Below, piece by piece: positions 23,392 through 38,350 of a stretch of 64,000 nucleotides of DNA (positions are counted from its first letter, which is position 1; the number at the start of each line of letters is the position of its first letter). The notes beneath the pieces were generated by a model that was not told the DNA's origin, did not search any database, and saw only the letters and a program-made list of their open reading frames with translations. Source of the DNA: Apoderus coryli (taxonomy: Eukaryota; Arthropoda; Insecta; Coleoptera; Attelabidae); contig OU452212.1 in the NCBI GenBank assembly GCA_911728435.2, forward strand, positions 316,563 to 380,562, in the 5' to 3' direction. Made by a program: the position numbers and the translations under genes.

Positions 23392-26231
23392 TAATAGTGA
23401 TAAAGTGAATTTAATTAATTAAAGAAAGAAAGGAGAAAGTGTTTTGACGCGAATTATAATTGTCTAGAATGTGGAAGTTCAATATCTGGTAAGCTCCAAG
23501 GTCCAGGAGACTAAATATGTTTTTTTATTATTGTTTTCAAAGAAACCACAACGTTCTTTCATCTATTTTATCTTTACAATTCAAAAATATAATCATTTTT
23601 ACTGTTTGTTTGATGCCAACAGTCTTTTGCTTAACGTACGTACGTTTGTACAGTCGGTGGAGTACGAACTTGCCCGTTGTGGTTGCGTGGCATATTTGCA
23701 AAGGCTAAAATCATAACCTTGATTGACCATTACCGTATTATGATTATAGAGTACGATTTGGTACATCTTATTACAGTGAAATGAAAAATCCTTGATTAGA
23801 GAGAGAACTGTTTCAATTTTTTCGGCCCAGAGAAAAAGCTAAGCACTTATATGTATGAATCCACCAACAATCAAGGATTTTGAGCATCGGAAAGGGAGCT
23901 AAACTGTTTACTGAACAAAAGAATCCATTCTATACCATGATTAGGATATTTCTTGATTTGTCACAATGGACATGAATATGTGATATGTATTTTGTATATG
24001 TACATAAATAATATTTAGCAAGAGGCTACATTAATGGCATTTTTATACTTATATGTCTAGAAATTTATTGCATTTTTCCTTTAAATGTGAGATAGGTAAC
24101 AGACAACATCAATCACAGCACTTGCCCACACATATGCAACCAATGTTTTGCTATCCCTATATTGTAAGTCTGTGTGTATCACAGCACTTGCCCACACATA
24201 TGCAACCAATGTTTTGCTATCCCTATATTGTAAGTCTGTGTGTATCACAGCACTTGCCCACACATATGCAACCAATGTTTTGCTATCCCTATATTGTAAG
24301 TCTGTGTGTATCACAGCACTTGCCCACACATATGCAACCAATGTTTTTGCTATCCCTATATTGTAAGTCTGTGTGTATCACAGCACTTGCCCACACATAT
24401 GCAACCAATGTTTTGCTATCTCTATATTGTAAGTCTGTGTGTATGTGTGCGAGAGAGAAAGAAGGTGTTGTCTGTCTGCAGTACGATAGAGCAACTGTCA
24501 TATATCTCGTATGTTAAACATAAATCGAAACAATTTCTTATAATAAAATACATAAAACCAAAGAGATAGGTACTATAAGAGGACGTTTCAACTAACGGTG
24601 TTTAATGGCACATATTAATTTTGACACTAGCGGACCACAACTAACAACGTGTGTGGGAAAAATTTTGTCGAATAATTCTATGGCAGAATTAATAAATTAT
24701 TATAAATAATATATTGCTTATATACTCGATATTTTCCTGTTGAAGCATGGTGCTTCTCTGCCTCTAACTCCCCTTCAAAACCTTCTAATAATGTCTCCAT
24801 ATGTTTCCCATTGCAATGTATATTTTGGCTGTCGTTAAGTTGATCGATTAGTGTTACGCACCCGACTTAATTTGAATTATACAATTTATCAAATTAAATA
24901 AAAACATATTTTATAAAAGGTTACATTAAATTAAACAAAAATAATATTGAAATATAATTTTTTTTTAGCAGAATTACTAAGTACGTACTATTGAACGAAT
25001 AAAAACATTTTTATAAAAAAATCCTAATGTGTTTTGTAAATAATGTCTATTTTTTTGTTTATTTTTTTGAGTATATATTTATATCGTTAATTAAAAATTA
25101 CTTACCATAAAAAAACACATTTTTTGCTATTGATTTATATGCCGCATAATTTATTGTAAATAAATGTTTTACTTAGCATGGAATATAAATAATAATAATA
25201 TGATGATATCAGTTAATAATTAAATAAATAAACAACAGTTATTATTTTTAATTTTGTGATAATTTATTGTTTTGTAGTATTTTTAAAAACACGAAAAAAA
25301 AAAGTACATTGTTATAATAAAGACACGGTCACAAGTTGGGGGAATAAAAATAGAATTTTCTCATTTATATTGTATTTTCTTTTTGTATATATATATATAT
25401 TTTTTATATTATTCATTGTTTCTTTGTTATTCTTTAATTAATTTTTGTGTAATTTTATTTCTAATAGTAATAAATAGTTGATTTATCTTTATGTATATAT
25501 ATATATATATAACTATTTTTTTTTTTCATTATTTAAATTATTTTTTTTCCAGTTTGTGACTGTTTATTATTGTCTTCAATTAAAAGAATTGTTTTGTATT
25601 ATATATTATAATTTGTTTTCTGTGTTGATTATTATTTTTTTTAAGCATATCTACATGAATAATAAAAAAAAAAACACCAGGGTACATGTATTTTACATTA
25701 ACAAGAAATACTGTTTTTTTGTCTCATTCCCACACAAGTTACTGCGCAGAATAATACATGTCTCTTGGTACTAATTTAATATAAGCTTGATTTTTGTCTA
25801 AAACTGTATAATTATTTCATTTTTGCGATATATGTAAATGTTATAATAATAATAGTAAAATAGATGCATATAGAAAATTATGTAGAATTTAGCAAAAACA
25901 GTTCTACCTATAACATGAGAGGAAATTTGTATAAATACTTTGAGAAATATAAAAAATATATTACAACCATACACATTTAAGTCTTATTGTATGCTTATAT
26001 ATACATAATAATTAATAATACAGTTTGTATGTATCATAATTTATCTGAATTATTATTAAAAATAAAACTCTTTTAAATTTTCAAGCTTTGATTATTAAAA
26101 GCTCACGTGCTATCGTATCTAGCGGTAGACGCTCTATGGTTTAACTTTCTGTCAATCTAGTTTGACAGTGACAGTTATATTTTAAATAAAATATATTTTG
26201 TGTGTTTACCAATTAACGTGTAACATCGAAA
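23392..26231 (+). other. faf 3' region and AT-rich spacer before Xrcc3
   Basis: Downstream of the faf stop lies a region that probably includes its 3' UTR: 0.7 kb of ordinary sequence, the 66 bp repeats at 24114-24444, then about 1.6 kb of very AT-rich DNA with many T and A runs and TA tracts near 25390 and 25500. Small open frames here look like chance. A CACGTG hexamer stands at 26104, 128 bases upstream of the Xrcc3 start codon; whether it has a role is unknown. Confidence 0.6.
24114..24444 (+). repeat. 66 bp tandem repeat, five copies, in the probable faf 3' UTR
   Basis: Five nearly identical copies begin at 24114, 24180, 24246, 24312 and 24379 (the last step is 67 because of one extra T). 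Each contains CACAGCACTTGCCCACACAT and CCCTATATTGTAAGTCTGTG. They start about 720 bp after the faf stop codon. The 66 bp period keeps frames open on both strands, which explains the overlapping small open frames here. The near identity suggests recent expansion or homogenisation. Confidence 0.93.
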
Positions 26232-27036
26232 ATGTTTAATTTTGAAAACAAAATTCTTACTGCAAATAAAATACCTGCATGGACACGGATTAGCACTGGT
26301 TGCCAACATATAGATGCAATAACAAGAGGTGGAATGCCAGTTAATGGCGTTACAGAAGTCTTTGGAGAGAGCGGTGTCGGTAAGACGCAATTTTGTCTAC
26401 AACTTTCTATTATGGTACAATTACCCAAGCAATTTGGAGGCCTAGAAAAAGGTGCAATTTATATTTGTACGGAAGATATATTTCCATCAAAGCGATTCCA
26501 ACAGCTTTCTGAAGAGTTTAAAGCGAAATATAATGTAGAAACACACTTTGGAGATCATGTTTTCGTTGAACACATTCCAGATTATACGCAATTGAGCCAT
26601 TTTTTATCGAAAAAACTACCGATTCTCTTAGACAATAGTAAAAACATTGGTTTAGTTGTACTGGATTCGGTAGCAGGACTCTTTCGTAGTGAAACTGAGA
26701 GTTATGTCAATCGTTCAGAAGATTTCACTAATCTTTCTTCGATGTTACATGATATTTGCGATAAATATTTGTGTGCAATTATCTGTATAAACCAGGTAAT
26801 TAAATTATAATTATATCGCAGCACCGTTTTCTATATTAATTAATTTTTAGGTTAGACATAATGTTAATACAAATGAATTAGAACCGTGTTTAGGCCTTTC
26901 GTGGAGTAATAATGTTACATGTCGTTTTAGTATAACTAGATATGAGCATTCCAGAAGATTTAATGTAGTTTTCGCACCAGATTTACCACAAAACAGTACT
27001 AGTTTTAAAATAACAGCAGCAGGTATAACTCGGTAA
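26232..27036 (+). CDS. Xrcc3: XRCC3-like RAD51 paralog (homologous recombination)
   Basis: Two exons, 26232-26795 and 26851-27036 (TAA), join in phase 0 across a 55 bp intron and give 249 residues. The protein is a RecA-fold ATPase: Walker A GESGVGKT at about residues 45-52, AIYICTED after it, and Walker B LVVLD at about 141-145. PAWTRISTGCQHIDAITRGG and VFVEHIPDYTQL match the XRCC3 group (spn-B in Drosophila) rather than RAD51 itself. The known role is in meiotic and mitotic double-strand-break repair. It is shorter than human XRCC3 (346) because it lacks the N-terminal extension, and starts directly at the ATPase core. The stop codon lies only 54 bp from the stop of the opposing gene mRpS14. 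Confidence 0.9.
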
Positions 27037-27090
27037 CTTTTTTTTAATTAAATATAACTAGGTACTACAAATTGTTTTATTTTACAAGAA

Positions 27091-27532
27091 TTACCACATA
27101 GCTCTTTGAACGCCGCTCAATTTATTGTAATCTGCTAAATGCCTGAAGACAATTCTGCTAAGTCTCCAGCGATACACAACACCTCTTGGTCGCGACGTAA
27201 TAGCGCATCTGTTTGTTGTACGTTGCAAAATTGAATCTCTTGGTAATGCAGCTATTTCTGCTGAGGCGATTTCTTGTAATTCCGGTGGAAGAATATCGTT
27301 CTTTCGCAATGAATTAATTCGTAAGCGCGTCGGAGCATATTCTTTTACTGCTTTACGTCGTTTTACGTCTCTTATCATCCAACGATTGACGTACTTTGTA
27401 CGTATTATTTGATGCTGTTCAAAATTTTATTAGTTAACTAAAGTAAATATTAGAGTTATAACTTACGTTTAGTGCTGTTTCATTCAAAATTTGTTTAAAT
27501 AATACATTTGAACAAGATTTTAGAAAATTCAT
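27091..27532 (-). CDS. mRpS14: Mitochondrial small-subunit ribosomal protein uS14m
   Basis: Exon 1 is 27532-27467 (22 codons, [20 protein letters not shown] and on) and exon 2 is 27414-27091. A 52 bp intron with GTAAGT and ACAG ends separates them, and the product is 129 residues, against 128 for the human protein. The body matches mitochondrial uS14 closely: [51 protein letters not shown] and the C-terminal [17 protein letters not shown]. The short N-terminal part is likely the mitochondrial targeting sequence. TTTATT at 27076-27081, read on the minus strand as AATAAA, is a candidate poly(A) signal just past the stop. Confidence 0.95.
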
Positions 27533-29026
27533 TTTCGGCTCAAGTGAGGAGTGAGTGAGGTTATGTATGTATTTGCTCTTCTTTATTGGCCGCAGCTACC
27601 AGGGCTATTTGGCCACTTCTACTTTTCTTTAGGGTTTAGGTTATTCATGCAACCCGAAATACATGACTTTACATTTTACGTCTTCAAGCTTTTCGTACTG
27701 ATTAAAAATATTAAATCCGCCAAACCCGTGGAATGTTGTAAACAAAAAAAAACTACTGATTGCTTCCGTCTCTTAATGAACAACAATAAACATCAAATTT
27801 CTGGTAAAACCTCATAACATACATAAACATATTGTGATGACATGTAACTGTCACCATAGGAGGTGAAAAATTTGCACATTGATATTACCAAGATACATTC
27901 CATCCCTATAGGGGGTCCCAAATTTGAATCCGGTTGTATTTGATGAGAAATAGGCGCCATGCTATCAACAGTAAACACGATATTAGACTTAATTTTTGTG
28001 ATTTTTGTCAATTAATAACCATTTATTAATGTTAAGATTGACACTAGAAGAACCAACTTACCACCCATCCCTAATTATATTTTGGTAATTAGGATATTCC
28101 AAGGTCGTTACAATTGCTTTAAATGTTTGTTTCTTATTCAAATGATTGATTAATATTTATTGGCTATTGTCTCAAAATATAACATAATTTTTACATAAAT
28201 TATATACGGATTCCAATGCTGCTATACACCTAACTGTTGGGAATTCCAAAATTCTAAATTCCACCGTTTACCTGTTTTTAATCATACAAAGATAAAATTT
28301 ATTTTCAGATGTTGTGAATAAAATATTCATTTAACGTACGTTGAGTTTTTATTATTGAAAAAATAGCAGAACTGCCGATAGATCGTACAGACAAACCGGC
28401 ATTCTATTATTTGTATAATTATAATTCATATTGTTTATGTATACATCGATAAATAAAATTGGGTTCCGGCGCAGCTGGATGCCTACAGAGTGACAAACAA
28501 TTAATACATTTTTATTATACAGGTTAATAGTCATTGGTTTTCATAATTTTACTAATAAAAGTTTGGAATTGCCGCCCAATTATTGCCTGTCAATTGTCAA
28601 AATCATAGAAAATATAAATGTATGAAGAACACACATATGTCGTTGTTTTATCAGTAATAATTGACGTTATCAGACGATGATGCCAAAGTTCTAGTAGAAC
28701 AGCCTTTGTTTTATTCCATTGGTATTTAAATTAATTGGCCATGACCACCCTATATAGACAACAGGATTACGTTCATAAACACCGAATGTAATGCATCTAA
28801 ACATGTGCGATTGGTAGAGGGGTTTACTCTTAAACTTATATATAAAATGTCCCCTCTAAAAATATTTAAAATAGTGTCCTGAGTTGCGTTTATAAATAAT
28901 AATTTTGTTTTTGCAAATACACACAAAATGTACTTATAGTCTTTGAATTTAAATTATTTAACAGTTTTCTATTAAGTTTTACATTATCTATAATTTTTTT
29001 AATTAGTAGAAAGAGTGAAAATCAAA
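27533..29026. other. Intergenic spacer, no gene recognised
   Basis: AT-rich DNA lies between the start of mRpS14 and the first exon of the small secreted-protein gene. The open frames here (up to 88 codons) show no family similarity. It must contain the promoters of both neighbours. I see no clear transposon ends. Confidence 0.5.
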
Positions 29027-29729
29027 ATGTTTTATTTTTCCGTAAGTAATTTTAATTTATTTTTTTGTATTACAACTTAAAGTAGGTATGACAATATTTA
29101 TACTTAATGGTTTCTTATAATATAAATAAAAGCATTTGGAATGTTAAAAATACTTTAACATTGGAATTTTAAATGTTATTTATTATTTTTGCATTAAAAT
29201 GTCGAGCAAGGTTACGTATAAAAGTGTCATGCAAATAAAATTATATACCTATTTAGAATTTGCAATTGAGAATTTAAATAATGGCATATTTTATTAATTA
29301 TTCACATTTTAGTTGACAATTATCCTTATCGGCTTAACAAATCTCACAATTTCCATCCCATTATGTGCAAATCCATCTCAAGCTGGCTTAAAATGCCAAT
29401 ATTTACCCGCGCCTAAAGGCCAAACGCCAAATTGCGCATCTGGATTAACTTACTGTGAGGATGTTGCTAATTATCCAAGGTATTTAAATATTCGTCGTTA
29501 GAACTACCATTGTCTCTATAAAGACAATGGAACTACTAATAGTCATTGTTTAATATTGTGTGGTTGTAGTGAACTAATTAGAAAACTATTGATGAACGAA
29601 AAAATCGATTTGGATACGTTGCTAGTGGATGAAACACGCGATGATAATCCTCCAGCTATTGTTCGAAAACATTATGAGAGTAATAGAGACCTAACAAGAA
29701 GAAGACGAGTTGCTAACAAACGATTCTAA
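29027..29729 (+). CDS. Small secreted protein resembling a Spatzle-family prodomain
   Basis: Three exons, 29027-29041, 29313-29479 and 29570-29729 (TAA), have clean GT-AG borders (CC-GTAAGT at the first) and join in phase to 113 residues. The first 24 (MFYFSLTIILIGLTNLTISI then PLCA) form a good signal peptide that only exists after splicing of a five-codon first exon. The mature part reads KCQYLPAPKGQTPNCASG, LTYCEDVANYPSELIRKLL and an acidic stretch, then the basic run TRRRRVANKRF at the end. The YCEDV-NYP pattern is typical of the segment before the cystine knot in Spatzle/neurotrophin-like proteins, and RRRR could be a furin site. No cystine-knot domain follows. AATAAA lies at 29844. It could instead be an unrelated peptide precursor. 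Confidence 0.65.
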
Positions 29730-29843
29730 TCCAAACAGACCGTTAATTTACATTAGTTTTAATAATTATTTTATAATTATAATCGATGTATACAATATTT
29801 GTATTGTTTTTCTAGTAAATTGTTGTACAATTTATATAATTTA

Positions 29844-29849
29844 ATAAAC
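29844..29849 (+). promoter_or_regulatory. Poly(A) signal of the small secreted-protein gene
   Basis: AATAAA lies 115 bases after the stop codon and about 250 bases before the Stt3A start, so the short transcript probably ends here rather than running into Stt3A. Confidence 0.5.
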
Positions 29850-30099
29850 TATTTTACAAAAATATAATATGTAAATATTCTGAGCCGCGAACGCAATAGA
29901 AAAGAGGAAGAAAAGTGCTTGGTTATGTTTCAGATGACGTATACAAACAAAATGAAGATATTTAATAATTTATTTAACCCGGCATAATTCTGCAAAAACT
30001 GTTAAATTTAATAGTATTTTTTGTGTAGATTCAAAATCTAAACCTTTAGTATAACAAATTTCGTTAGTCTTGTGCTACGTGTAATATTAGTTGCTAAAT

Positions 30100-32678
<2,579 letters not shown>

Positions 32679-32741
32679 GTACAAAATTAACAAGACTTGT
32701 TTTAGAAGAGTTATTCTTGCTTTTGTACTGTTTTACACAAA

Positions 32742-32747
32742 AATAAA
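32742..32747 (+). promoter_or_regulatory. Poly(A) signal of Stt3A
   Basis: AATAAA stands 64 bases after the Stt3A stop codon, followed by ordinary AT-rich sequence, so the transcript should end before the repeat region. Confidence 0.6.
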
Positions 32748-32819
32748 CATTTATTTGTAAAGGATTTGTTGTTTTCGTTATTTTAATGATAATATGAAGC
32801 GAAAATCTGCTGTTTGCTG

Positions 32820-33015
32820 ATTTGACTACGTTATTAACGTTGTCGTTATTTACGTATTAACGGTTACCGATAGTTAACGTAACGTCGCCGTTATTATTTA
32901 ACGTTAATAACGGAAACGTTAATAACGTCGACCGTTACTAACGTCAACCGTTAATAACGGTAAATCACGGACGATAATAATAGAAACGTTATTAATAAAT
33001 TAATAAAACGTTAAA
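32820..33015. repeat. Dense AACGTT/TAACG palindromic cluster
   Basis: Within about 190 bp the motifs AACGTT, TTAACG and CCGTTA recur many times in both orientations, for example CCGTTAATAACGG and AACGTTAATAACG (twice). The stretch is rich in CpG compared with its surroundings and could fold into many alternative hairpins. No fixed period is visible. It lies between Stt3A and array 2 and may be the degenerate end of a mobile element. Confidence 0.7.
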
Positions 33016-33045
33016 ACACGCTCAAAACTTATTTAAGTTCAAGTT

Positions 33046-36000
33046 ATCACTACACGATTTTGGAATCATCAGGTTTTTTGAAAATTTTGACGATTCGTAA
33101 ATATTTGTTTGTTTAAAATGTTGTTTTGTTTTGCAAAAATCTTCAAAACTTAATGAAACAAATATGTTCTGAGCGTCAAAAGTTTCAAAAAACCTGATGA
33201 TTCCAAAATGGTTGAAACTTGGTGTAGTGATAGAGGGCTCTACTGGGAGCAGAAAAGGCCGGAATTATAAAGAACCAAGTCCGTTTTTCGATATCTCTTA
33301 CCGTTTTCGAGATATTTACGTTTAAAGTTTTTTGCAAAAATCTTCAAAACTTAAAGAATCAAATATGTACAGAGCGTCAAAATTTTCAAAAAACCTGATG
33401 ATTCCAAAATGGTTGAAACTTGGTGTAGTGATAGAGGGGCCTACTGGGAGCAGAAAAGGCCGGAATTATAAAGAACCAAGTCCGTTTTTCGATATCTCTT
33501 ACCGTTTTCGAGATATTTACGTTTAAAGTTTTTTGCAAAAATCTTCAAAACTTAAAGAATCAAATATGTACAGAGCGTCAAAATTTTCAAAAAACCTGAT
33601 GATTCCAAAATGGTTGAAACTTGGTGTAGTGATAGAGGGGCCTACTGGGAGCAGAAAAGGCCGGAATTATAAAGAACCAAGTCCGTTTTTCGATATCTCT
33701 TACCGTTTTCGAGATATTTACGTTTAAAGTTTTTTGCAAAAATCTTCAAAAGTTAAAGAATCAAATATGTACAGAGCGTCAAAATTTTCAAAAAACCTGA
33801 TGATTCCAAAATGGTTGAAACTTGGTGTAGTGATAGAGGGCTCTACTGGGAGCAGAAAAGGCCGGAATTATAAAGAACCAAGTCCGTTTTTCGATATCTC
33901 TTACCGTTTTCGAGATATTTACGTTTAAAGTTTTTTGCAAAAATCTTCAAAAGTTAAAGAATCAAATATGTACAGAGCGTCAAAATTTTCAAAAAACCTG
34001 ATGATTCCAAAATGGTTGAAACTTGGTGTAGTGATAGAGGGGCCTACTGGGAGCAGAAAAGGCCGGAATTATAAAGAACCAAGTCCGTTTTTCGATATCT
34101 CTTACCGTTTTCGAGATATTTACGTTTAAAGTTTTTTGCAAAAATCTTCAAAACTTAAAGAATCAAATATGTACAGAGCGTCAAAATTTTCAAAAAACCT
34201 GATGATTCCAAAATAGTTGAAACTTGGTGTAGTGATAGAGGGGCCTACTGGGAGCAGAAAGGGCCGGAATTGTAAAGAACCAAGTCCGTTTTTCGATATC
34301 TCTTACCGTTTTCGAGATATTTACGTTTAAAGTTTTTTGCAAAAATCTTCAAAAGTTAAAGAATCAAATATGTACAGAGCGTCAAAATTTTCAAAAAACC
34401 TGATGATTCCAAAATGGTTGAAACTTGGTGTAGTGATAGAGGGGCCTACTGGGAGCAGAAAAGGCCGGGATTGTAAAGAACCAAGTCCGTTTTTTGATAT
34501 CTCTTACCGTTTTCGAGATATTTACGTTTAAAGTTTTTTGCAAAAATCTTCAAAACTTAAAGAATCAAATATGTACAGAGCGTCAAAATTTTCAAAAAAC
34601 CTGATGATTCCAAAATGGTTGAAACTTGGTGTAGTGATAGAGGGGCCTACTGGGAGCAGAAAAGGCCGGGATTATAAAGAACCAAGTCCGTTTTTCGATA
34701 TCTCTTACCGTTTTCGAGATATTTACGTTTAAAGTTTTTTGCAAAAATCTTCAAAACTTAAAGAATCAAATATGTACAGAGCGTCAAAATTTTCAAAAAA
34801 CCTGATGATTCCAAAATGGTTGAAACTTGGTGTAGTGATAGAGGGGCCTACTGGGAGCAGAAAGGGCCGGAATTGTAAAGAACCAAGTCCGTTTTTCGAT
34901 ATCTCTTACCGTTTTCGAAATATTTACGTTTAAAGTTTTTTGCAAAAATCTTCAAAAGTTAAAGAATCAAATATGTACAGAGCGTCAAAATTTTCAAAAA
35001 ACCTGATGATTCCAAAATGGTTGAAACTTGGTGTAGTGATAGAGGGGCCTACTGGGAGCAGAAAAGGCCGGAATTATAAAGAACCAAGTCCGTTTTTCGA
35101 TATCTCTTACCGTTTTCGAGATATTTACGTTTAAAGTTTTTTGCAAAAATCTTCAAACTTAAAGAATCAAATATGTACAGAGCGTCAAAATTTTCAAAAA
35201 ACCTGATGATTCCAAAATGGTTGAAACTTGGTGTAGTGATAGAGGGGCCTATTGGGAGCAGAAAAGGCCGGAATTATAAAGAACCAAGTCCGTTTTTCGA
35301 TATCTCTTACCGTTTTCGAGATATTTACGTTTAAAGTTTTTTGCAAAAATCTTCAAAACTTAAAGAATCAAATATGTACAGAGCGTCAAAATTTTCAAAA
35401 AAGCTGATGTTCCAAAATGGTTGAAACTTGGTGTAGTGATAGAGGGCTCTACTGAGAGCAGAAAAGGCCGGTATTATAAAGAACCAAGTCCGTTTTTCGA
35501 TATCTCTTACCGTTTTCGAGATATTTACGTTTAAAGTTTTTTGCAAAAATCTTCAAAACTTAAAGAATCAAATATGTACAGAGCGTCAAAATTTTCAAAA
35601 AACCTGATGATTCCAAAATGATTGAAACTTGGTGTAGTGACAGAGGGGCCTATTGGGAGCAGAAAAGGCCGGAATTATAAAGAACCAAGTCCGTTTTTCG
35701 ATATCTCTTACCGTTGTCGAGATATTTACGTTTAAAGTTTTTTGCAAAAATCTTCAAAACTTAAAGAATCAAATATGTACAGAGCGTCAAAATTTTCAAA
35801 AAACCTGATGATTCCAAAATGATTGAAACTTGGTGTAGTGATAGAGGGGCCTATTGGGAGCAGAAAAGGCCAGAATTATAAAGAACCAAGTCCGTTTTTC
35901 GATATCTCTTAACGTTTTCGAGATATTTACGTTCAAAAGTTTTTTGCAAAAATCTTCAAAACTTAAAGAATCAAATATGTACAGAGCGTCAAAATTTTCA

Positions 36001-38350
36001 AAAAACCTGATGATTCCAAAATGATTGAAACTTGGTGTAGTGATAGAGGGGCCTATTGGGAGCAGAAAAGGCCGGAATTATAAAGAACCCAGTCCGTTTT
36101 TCGATATCTCTTACCGTTTTCGAGATATTTACGTTTAAAGTTTTTTGCAAAAATCTTCAAAACTTAAAGAATCAAATATGTACAGAGCGTCCAAATTTTC
36201 AAAAAACCTGATGATTCCAAAATGGTTGAAACTTGGTGTAGTGATAGAGGGGCCTATTGGGAGCAGAAAATGCCGGGATTATAAAGAACCAAGTCCGTTT
36301 TTCGATATCTCTTACCGTTTTCGAGATATTTACGTTTAAAGTTTTTTGCAAAAATGTTCAAAAGTTAAAGAATCAAATATGTACAGAGCGTCAAAATTTT
36401 CAAAAAAGCTGATGATTTCAAAATGGTTGAAACTTGGTGTAGTGATAGAGGGGCCTATTGGGAGCAGAAAAGGCCGGAATTATAAAGAACCAAGTCCGTT
36501 TTTCGATATCTCTTAACGTTTTCGAGATATTTACGTTCAAAAGTTTTTTGCAAAAATCTTCAAAACTTAAAGAATCAAATATGTACAGAGCGTCAAAATT
36601 TTCAAAAAACCTGATGATTCCAAAATGGTTGAAACTTGGTGTAGTGATAGAGGGGCCTATTGGGAGCAGAAAAGGCCGGGATTATAAAGAACCCAGTCCG
36701 TTTTTCGATATCTCTTACCGTTTTCGAGATATTTACGTTCAAAAGTTTTTTGCAAAAATCTTCAAAACTTAAAGAATCAAATATGTACAGAGCGTGAAAA
36801 TTTTCAAAAAACCTGATGATTCCAAAATGGTTGAAACTTGGTGTAGTGATAGAGGGGCCTATTGGGAGCAGAAAATGCCGGGATTATAAAGAACCAAGTC
36901 CGTTTTTCGATATCTCTTACCGTTTTCGAGATATTTACGTTTAAAGTTTTTTGCAAAAATGTTCAAAAGTTAAAGAATCAAATATGTACAGAGCGTCAAA
37001 ATTTTCAAAAAAGCTGATGATTTCAAAATGGTTGAAACTTGGTGTAGTGATAGAGGGGCCTATTGGGAGCAGAAAAGGCCGGAATTATAAAGAACCAAGT
37101 CCGTTTTTCGATATCTCTTAACGTTTTCGAGATATTTACGTTCAAAAGTTTTTTGCAAAAATCTTCAAAACTTAAAGAATCAAATATGTACAGAGCGTCA
37201 AAATTTTCAAAAAACCTGATGATTCCAAAATGGTTGAAACTTGGTGTAGTGATAGAGGGGCCTATTGGGAGCAGAAAAGGCCGGGATTATAAAGAACCCA
37301 GTCCGTTTTTCGATATCTCTTACCGTTTTCGAGATATTTACGTTTAAAGTTTTTTGCAAAAATCTTCAAAAGTTAAAGAATCAAATATGTACAGAGCGTC
37401 AAAATTTTCAAAAAACCTGATGATTCCAAAATGGTTGAAACTTGGTGTAGTGATAGAGGGGTCTACTGGGAGCAGAAAAGGCCGGAATTATAAAGAACCA
37501 AGTCCGTTTTTCGATATCTCTTACCGTTTTCGAGATATTTACGTTTAAAGTTTTTTGCAAAAATCTTCAAAATTTAAAGAATCAAATATGTACAGAGCGT
37601 CAAAATTTTCAAAAAACCTGATGATTCCAAAATGGTTGAAACTTGGTGTAGTGATAGAGGGGCCTACTGGGAGCAGAAAAGGCCGGAATTGTAAAGAACC
37701 AAGTCCGTTTTTCGATATCTCTTACCGTTTTCGAGATATTTACGTTTAAAGTTTTTTGCAAAAATCTTCAAAACTTAAAGAATCAAATATGTACAGAGCG
37801 TCAAAATTTTCAAAAAACCTGATGATTCCAAATTGGTTGAAACTTGGTGTAGTGATAGAGGGGCCTATTGGGAGCAGAAAAGGCCGGGATTATAAAGAAC
37901 CAAGTCCGTTTTTCGATATCTCTTACCGTTTTCGAGATATTTACGTTTAAAGTTTTTTGCAAAAATCTTCAAAACTTAAAGAATCAAATATGTACAGAGC
38001 GTCAAAATTTTCAAAAAACCTGATGATTCCAAAATGGTTGAAACTTGGTGTAGTGATAGAAGGCTCTACTGGGAGCAGAAAAGGCCGGAATTATAAAGAA
38101 CCAAGTCCGTTTTTCGATATCTCTTACCGTTTCCGAGATATTTACGTTTAAAGTTTTTTGCAAAAATCTTCAAAACTTAAAGAATCAAATATGTACAGAG
38201 CGACAAAATTTTCAAAAAACCTGATGATTCCAAAATGATTGAAACTTAGTGTAGTGATAGAGGGGCCTATTGGCAGCAGAAAAGGCCGCGATTATAAAGA
38301 ACCAACTACGTTTTTCGAAATCTCTTACCGTTTTCGAGATATTTACGTCT
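33046..38350 (+). repeat. 201 bp satellite array, about 26 copies (array 2)
   Basis: The same 201 bp unit as in array 1, in the same orientation, runs head to tail from about 33133 to 38350. It begins with the same head: an inverted piece of the monomer (about 33046-33095) followed by the spacer TAAATATTTGTTTGTTTAAA. Many copies here read GGCCTACTGGG or GGCTCTACTGGG where array 1 has GGCCTATTGGG, so array 2 forms a subfamily. Copies from about 35160 on revert to the CTATTGGG form. A two-monomer block with ATGCCGGGATT recurs at 36145-36540 and about 36750-37140. The array ends in a degraded copy about 350 bp beyond the tim stop codon. Confidence 0.96.

Noticed and set aside
24053..24569. Overlapping frames of 70-154 codons downstream of faf
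   Set aside because: Products of a 66 bp tandem repeat that keeps frames open on both strands.
25256..25774. Phe/Ile/Tyr-rich frames in AT-rich DNA
   Set aside because: Low-complexity translation of A/T runs with no domain, signal or splice support.
27551..27817. 88-codon frame upstream of mRpS14
   Set aside because: No recognisable domain; probably promoter-side spacer.
32820..33015. Interstitial telomere-like repeat
   Set aside because: The motif is AACGTT/TTAACG without a fixed period, not the insect TTAGG repeat.
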